Shown in pieces: positions 61,015-64,000 of a DNA stretch of 64,000 nucleotides (positions within the stretch are counted from its first letter, which is position 1; every line of letters begins with the position of its first letter). Under the pieces are notes generated by a model that was given only the letters and a program-made list of their open reading frames with translations, was not told where the DNA came from and did no database searches. The DNA is taken from positions 868,001 to 932,000 of the forward strand of contig JAFEUB010000908.1 in NCBI GenBank assembly GCA_024529925.1. The letters are read 5' to 3'. This stretch comes from Ophthalmolycus amberensis (lineage: Eukaryota; Chordata; Actinopteri; Perciformes; Zoarcidae). Made by a program: the position numbers and the translations under genes.

Positions 61015-62107
61015 CTGTGATGTATTTATGGTTTATTTTGTACATTAAATACATTACATTATTTTTAGAATTCATTCAAAATGCCTGTGACATTTGCTCT
61101 CATTTAAAAAACTGTGCTCAACTTAAATGGATGAAAATAAAATGTCTATCACAGTGTGTTTGGTTGTAAAACCTGTAAATGTGAAGAAGAAAACAAGAGA
61201 CAAACACTTTAAAGTTTGAGTTTGTAGACGCTATATATTTGTAAGTTTGGAGTAAATACAAAGAACATATACACCATCAAACAAGCGTAAAACATACAAA
61301 TATGTATAGAAAATGAGAAGATCTTTGCAGTTTTTATACATTCTTATGTACAGTGTAGATTAGGATATAACTGAAGATTAAAATATGAAGATTTTTATAA
61401 CATCTGAACAACATATGAACAAACTACAGCCCATCTTAACGAGTGATGGAGAAATACAGATGTCAACACAGTGCCTCTTTCTACCGCTTGTTCCATCGTC
61501 TGTTTCGCTGCCGTTCAGGTAATTAAAATGTGCTGTGAGACCGTCAGTAAGAAAACAGTGCTATAAAACAACTCAGGAGACACAGGAAGGTGATTATAAG
61601 ATGATGTCTGATACAGGTATCTTGATTATATATACCAGTCAAAAGCAGTAAATTATTTTTTTTTAGCAATGCAACACACAAAGCAAACGCTGAGCAGAAT
61701 GGAATGCTTGTTATATGTGTGGATCAAAAAGACGACAACACACCAGAAGAAGCTGTTTGTGTTTCTCACAAGAAAAGCAAGTTTGTGATCCTTTGTCATC
61801 GAGATCTGATCCCTCCCACAAACATTCCTGCTGTATCTCAAAAGGAAATAAGTTATTTTGGTCCAGGAAAAAGGTCTCCGCTATTATATCCAAGAAAATG
61901 AGGCTGGGTAATGTCTGCATACTTGTGAGAATATTTAGTTTTGCTCAAAAAAATAAATAAAAATCAAAATCAAAACAGGGAGTCACACTTTTCTTTATCC
62001 TTCCAACAAAATAGAGAGTACAAAGTGTCAGTGGGAGGATTAAGGTAAGAAAACATGCACAAATGTGAGATGGTGTCCCTGAGTGAGTGTCATGTGTCTC
62101 TGCCTGT
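61015..62107 (-). other. Predicted 3' UTR of the SH3 gene
   Basis: The stretch runs from the stop codon to just past the first canonical AATAAA on the reverse strand. It is AT-rich with no alternative coding frame that continues the SH3. The block 61470-61560 is more complex than its surroundings. The extent is inferred, and transcript data would settle it. Confidence 0.4.
61032..61037 (-). terminator. Candidate poly(A) signal AATAAA for the SH3 gene
   Basis: TTTATT on the plus strand reads AATAAA on the reverse strand. It is the first canonical hexamer downstream of the stop, about 1.07 kb away. Further hexamers on the same strand at 60986-60991 and 60891-60896 could serve as alternative ends. 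Confidence 0.4.
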
Positions 62108-62244
62108 CTATATGGTCTCCACATAATTGGCAGGGAACAAGCCTTGACGGCCATCTTTGCTCCATCCCCTCCACCAGGCTTTGTCCACCGTTTCCACGTC
62201 CTTAATGATGTCACCGGGTTCAAAGGAGATCTCAGATTCGTCCT
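62108..62244 (-). CDS. Terminal coding exon: remainder of the SH3 domain and stop codon
   Basis: The acceptor is GGTTCCCACAG|AGGACG. It encodes EDESEISFEPGDIIKDVE, the core WWRGWSKDGRQG, and GLFPANYVETI, followed by TAG at 62110-62108 on the reverse strand. The peptide-binding aromatics and the conserved Pro and Tyr (WW, P-ANYV) are all present, so the domain looks functional. The protein ends two residues after the SH3 YVE, as in the Abp1/cortactin group where the SH3 is C-terminal. Confidence 0.92.
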
Positions 62245-64000
62245 CTGTGGGAACCACAAGACAACATGTTGAAGACCCGCTGATCACGGTGCAATTACTG
62301 TAAGTGGTGGCACTTTAAGTGCACATGCATGGCGATTACCTTCTAAATGGCAGCTTACCTGCTTGGTAGTCATACAGAGCTCGGACACACATTTGTTGCT
62401 CTGCTAAAACCTGTGTGGAGAGGAAAATGGAGTCAGAGAAAGGCTGTAATGAAATACATGTCTTGTTTAACTTAAATTCACTTTCATGGAGACTTTCTTC
62501 AAATTAAATTTAATCTTTAATGATAACGCTGGCAATATTCTATACATTTGTCAACAAAGCCCATTAAAAGGCAAACCATCAATTCATTTATCTTACTAAC
62601 AAGTATTGCCCGTGGAGCCAAAGCCTGATATATCTTATTCCGCTGTGCAATAAACCTAAATTGTTGCTCAAAAACTATGACAAATGCATCACTGAGCAAC
62701 ACCTCAACTCCGGGTGACATGTTCTTTTTACTATGAAGAGGCATTGTGCTTTATTCTTAATCCCACATGTAGTACGCTGTCCCGCTGCTGTAAATAATCA
62801 CTAGTAATCCGAATGCGTATTCATCCACTGCTGAAAATAGTCCCCAACAAATATACTAAACACTTCCGTTTGCTGAACATTATAGTAACTAAATATTTTA
62901 GAACATTTCTGAGCATTTTAAATAAAAAATTTAAAAAAACATTTGTAACCGTTTTTATAAATTAACATCTTCATTAGTAACTAATTAGCTTGGGGCTGAG
63001 TGCAACATACAGGGTAAAGAAGTGACCAACCAAATATTCAACAATATTCTTTTCTGAAATTAAGAAGAGATTCCAATTTTTAGACAAACCGGCTTTGTGC
63101 GAGACACTGAACAAGTAGTTCATGTGTGTTCATGTATGTGTTTGTAGCTTCTTATAAGTCTATGGTTTGTAGATAGACTACCTCTTGTCCATTTTCTGAG
63201 ATCGTCTGCTCCTCATCCTCATTAACGTCAGCATCCTCTGCTGCGTTGTGAAGTTCGTAGCAGTCGGTCAGCTCCGGTGAGCTGAGTTCTGTGTCCGATG
63301 GACTCAAGGATCGCTCTGAGGTACACCAGTGTAAAAAGTATTTATCACAGACCAACCAGCACAGTGAATGAATGTATTGTCACTGAATAATCCTACATTG
63401 TAATATTGTTATAAATAGATGTGTTGCCAAACCTATGCCATTCTGACTCTGTTCTCCATTTGTGATCCCATTGGTTGACACGACGACAGTCTCATGTTTG
63501 ATTACTTGACAGATTGGTTCAGCATCTGAAATAATGACTTGGTTGTAATCTTTTGTCATAGAGCAGCATATTATCAAATGCCATTCCAACTTCTGGAAGG
63601 CTTTAGTGCATCATTCAAAAATAAACTGTGTGTGACAGTGTAACAATAAGAAATGTTAATTAAGTCAAAATAGCAGGATACAAGAACAAGAGGGCTACCA
63701 GAGACTGTCGACTCTTCCTCTTTCTTTGAAAGCTCAGCAGGCTCAGAGGGAGTCTGACTGTCTTCTGATTGATCATTCTCCTCCTCATCTTCCTTTGCCT
63801 CCTCTTCCTCTTGCACTACCTCCACAGGGTCCTCCAGTGGGGCATGCTCAGCTTCCGCTTTTAATCCCTCATCCTCTTCCTCCTTGTCCTCTTCCTCCTC
63901 ATTCTTTTCCTCCTCATTCTCCTCCGCCTCAGTCTGGACTGGTTCTGTGGTAACGGCACAAGGCTCTGGTTGCGTTTTACCTTCATCTTCTTCATGCTCC
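62108..64000 (-). CDS. 3' part of an acidic-linker SH3 adaptor gene, drebrin-like (DBNL/Abp1)/cortactin class; 5' end outside window
   Basis: Five coding segments on the reverse strand join in frame: 63699-64000 (continues beyond the window), 63433-63525, 63182-63315, 62359-62410 and 62108-62244. All junctions are GT/AG and the phases match (1, 1, 0, 1). The protein piece starts with about 100 residues, 45 of them Glu or Asp. A Ser/Thr-rich linker follows, then a complete SH3 domain ending at the stop: ALYDY motif, EISFEPGDII (RT/n-Src side), tryptophan pair WWRG, and GLFPANYVETI at the C-terminus. In the cortactin/Abp1 family such a C-terminal SH3 binds proline-rich partners (dynamin, WASP-family regulators) at actin-rich endocytic sites. 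The sequence before the SH3, CVRALYDYQ with ESEISF, is closer to my memory of drebrin-like proteins than to cortactin or HCLS1. Orthology is inferred from this domain only, because the N-terminal ADF-H domain expected for DBNL would lie beyond 64000. The acidic linker is stronger than I remember for DBNL, so another SH3 family member remains possible. Confidence 0.85.
62359..62410 (-). CDS. Coding exon, 52 nt: start of the SH3 domain (ALYDY motif)
   Basis: The acceptor is CCACACAG|GTTTTAGC and the donor CAAGCAG|GTAAGCT, the only near-consensus donor of this gene part. It encodes VLAEQQMCVRALYDYQA plus one base of the next codon. ALYDY is the signature first strand and RT-loop start of SH3 domains. 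Intron phase 1 falls directly after the YQA. Confidence 0.9.
62411..63181 (-). other. Intron of the SH3 gene, with a 75-codon open stretch
   Basis: The intron is bounded by GT at 63181-63180 and AG before 62410 (reverse strand). An open reading stretch at 62744-62517 on the reverse strand (ending MGFVDKCIEYCQRYH) resembles no domain that I know and may belong to an unidentified repeat. It lacks splice support for inclusion. Confidence 0.6.
63182..63315 (-). CDS. Coding exon, 134 nt: Ser/Glu linker before the SH3
   Basis: The acceptor is GTACCTCAG|AGCGATC and the donor CAAGAG|GTAGTC on the reverse strand. The entering phase is 1 and the leaving phase 0. It encodes ERSLSPSDTELSSPELTD, then a Tyr-containing acidic run (DCYELHNAAEDADVNEDEEQ), and ends SENGQE. 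SLSPS and SSPEL are plausible proline-directed phosphorylation sites (inference). Joined to the next exon it reads ...ENGQE|VLAEQQMCVRALYDY without a frame break. Confidence 0.75.
63433..63525 (-). CDS. Coding exon, 93 nt, symmetric phase 1-1
   Basis: The acceptor is ATTTCAG|ATGCT and the donor GGCATAG|GTTTGG on the reverse strand. The exon encodes DAEPICQVIKHETVVV followed by a polar Asn/Gly/Ser/Gln stretch ending QNGI. Both flanking introns are phase 1 and the length is divisible by three, so skipping it would keep the frame. No domain is recognised, and it is probably part of the flexible linker. The donor is not close to the GTRAGT consensus. Confidence 0.7.
63699..64000 (-). CDS. Coding exon (partial): Glu-rich acidic linker
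   Basis: This exon is open in one frame across at least 302 bases and runs off the window. It encodes about 100 residues, 38 Glu and 7 Asp, with runs such as KNEEEEDKEEEDEG and VVQEEEEAKEDEEE. It ends ...KKEEESTVS with a split codon (phase 1). The donor is CTCTG|GTAGCC on the reverse strand at 63699/63698, which is a weak match beyond the GT. The composition suggests a disordered, highly charged spacer. The reverse strand is a purine-rich coding tract, which explains the plus-strand CT-rich look of 63700-63960. Confidence 0.8.

Noticed and set aside
63726..63953. Plus-strand proline/leucine-rich open frame
   Set aside because: It is the antisense of the acidic exon of the SH3 gene.

Overview
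The window reads as nuclear DNA of a teleost fish, probably a percomorph. This rests on very dense CA/TG, GA and poly-G/C microsatellites, repeat families that I know from memory as teleost elements (L2-type LINE tails, a tRNA-derived SINE, several hAT-like DNA transposons), and one vertebrate-style split gene. Nothing bacterial, viral or organellar was recognised. There is no operon, CRISPR array or structural RNA gene that I can support.

Layout. From 1 to about 60.9 kb I find no protein-coding exon that I can defend. The stretch is AT-rich intergenic (or possibly deep intronic) DNA, interrupted by mobile-element remnants. These are a hAT-like repeat at 8.06 kb, a reverse-strand SINE at 12.2 kb, a decayed 36-bp tandem array at 12.8-13.1 kb, two copies of one dispersed repeat (13.5 and 34.5 kb), an L2 LINE 3' end at 14.0-14.4 kb, hAT-like elements at 15.4-16.3, 19.0, 31.8-32.9 and 40.17-40.66 kb, a 91-bp direct duplication at 19.4-19.7 kb, another LINE tail at 19.7-19.8 kb and a repeat with inverted ends at 35.6 kb. 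The clearest element is the 493-bp insertion at 40172-40664, with perfect 16-bp inverted ends and a perfect 8-bp target duplication.

Several repeat-poor blocks (notably 18.3-18.7, 45.65-46.73 and 51.55-51.66 kb) carry many homeodomain, POU and HOX/PBX-like motifs and look like candidate distal enhancers. Conservation cannot be tested here, so these calls are inference.

Right end. The 3' part of one reverse-strand gene occupies about 61.0-64.0 kb. Five coding segments with matching splice phases encode a strongly acidic linker, a Ser/Thr-rich segment and a C-terminal SH3 domain ending at the stop codon. The SH3 is of the cortactin/drebrin-like (DBNL/Abp1) class, so the protein is probably an actin-cytoskeleton/endocytosis adaptor. 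Its 5' exons lie beyond 64000. About 1.1 kb of 3' UTR leads to a canonical poly(A) signal near 61.03 kb.

I did not find a previously undescribed biological system. The more unusual points are the SINE whose B-box region is replaced by a near-perfect hairpin, the recent-looking 183-bp-offset duplication inside a hAT-like remnant, the internally deleted hAT transposase that keeps its BED finger and first catalytic Asp motif, and the extreme Glu-rich linker of the SH3 gene.
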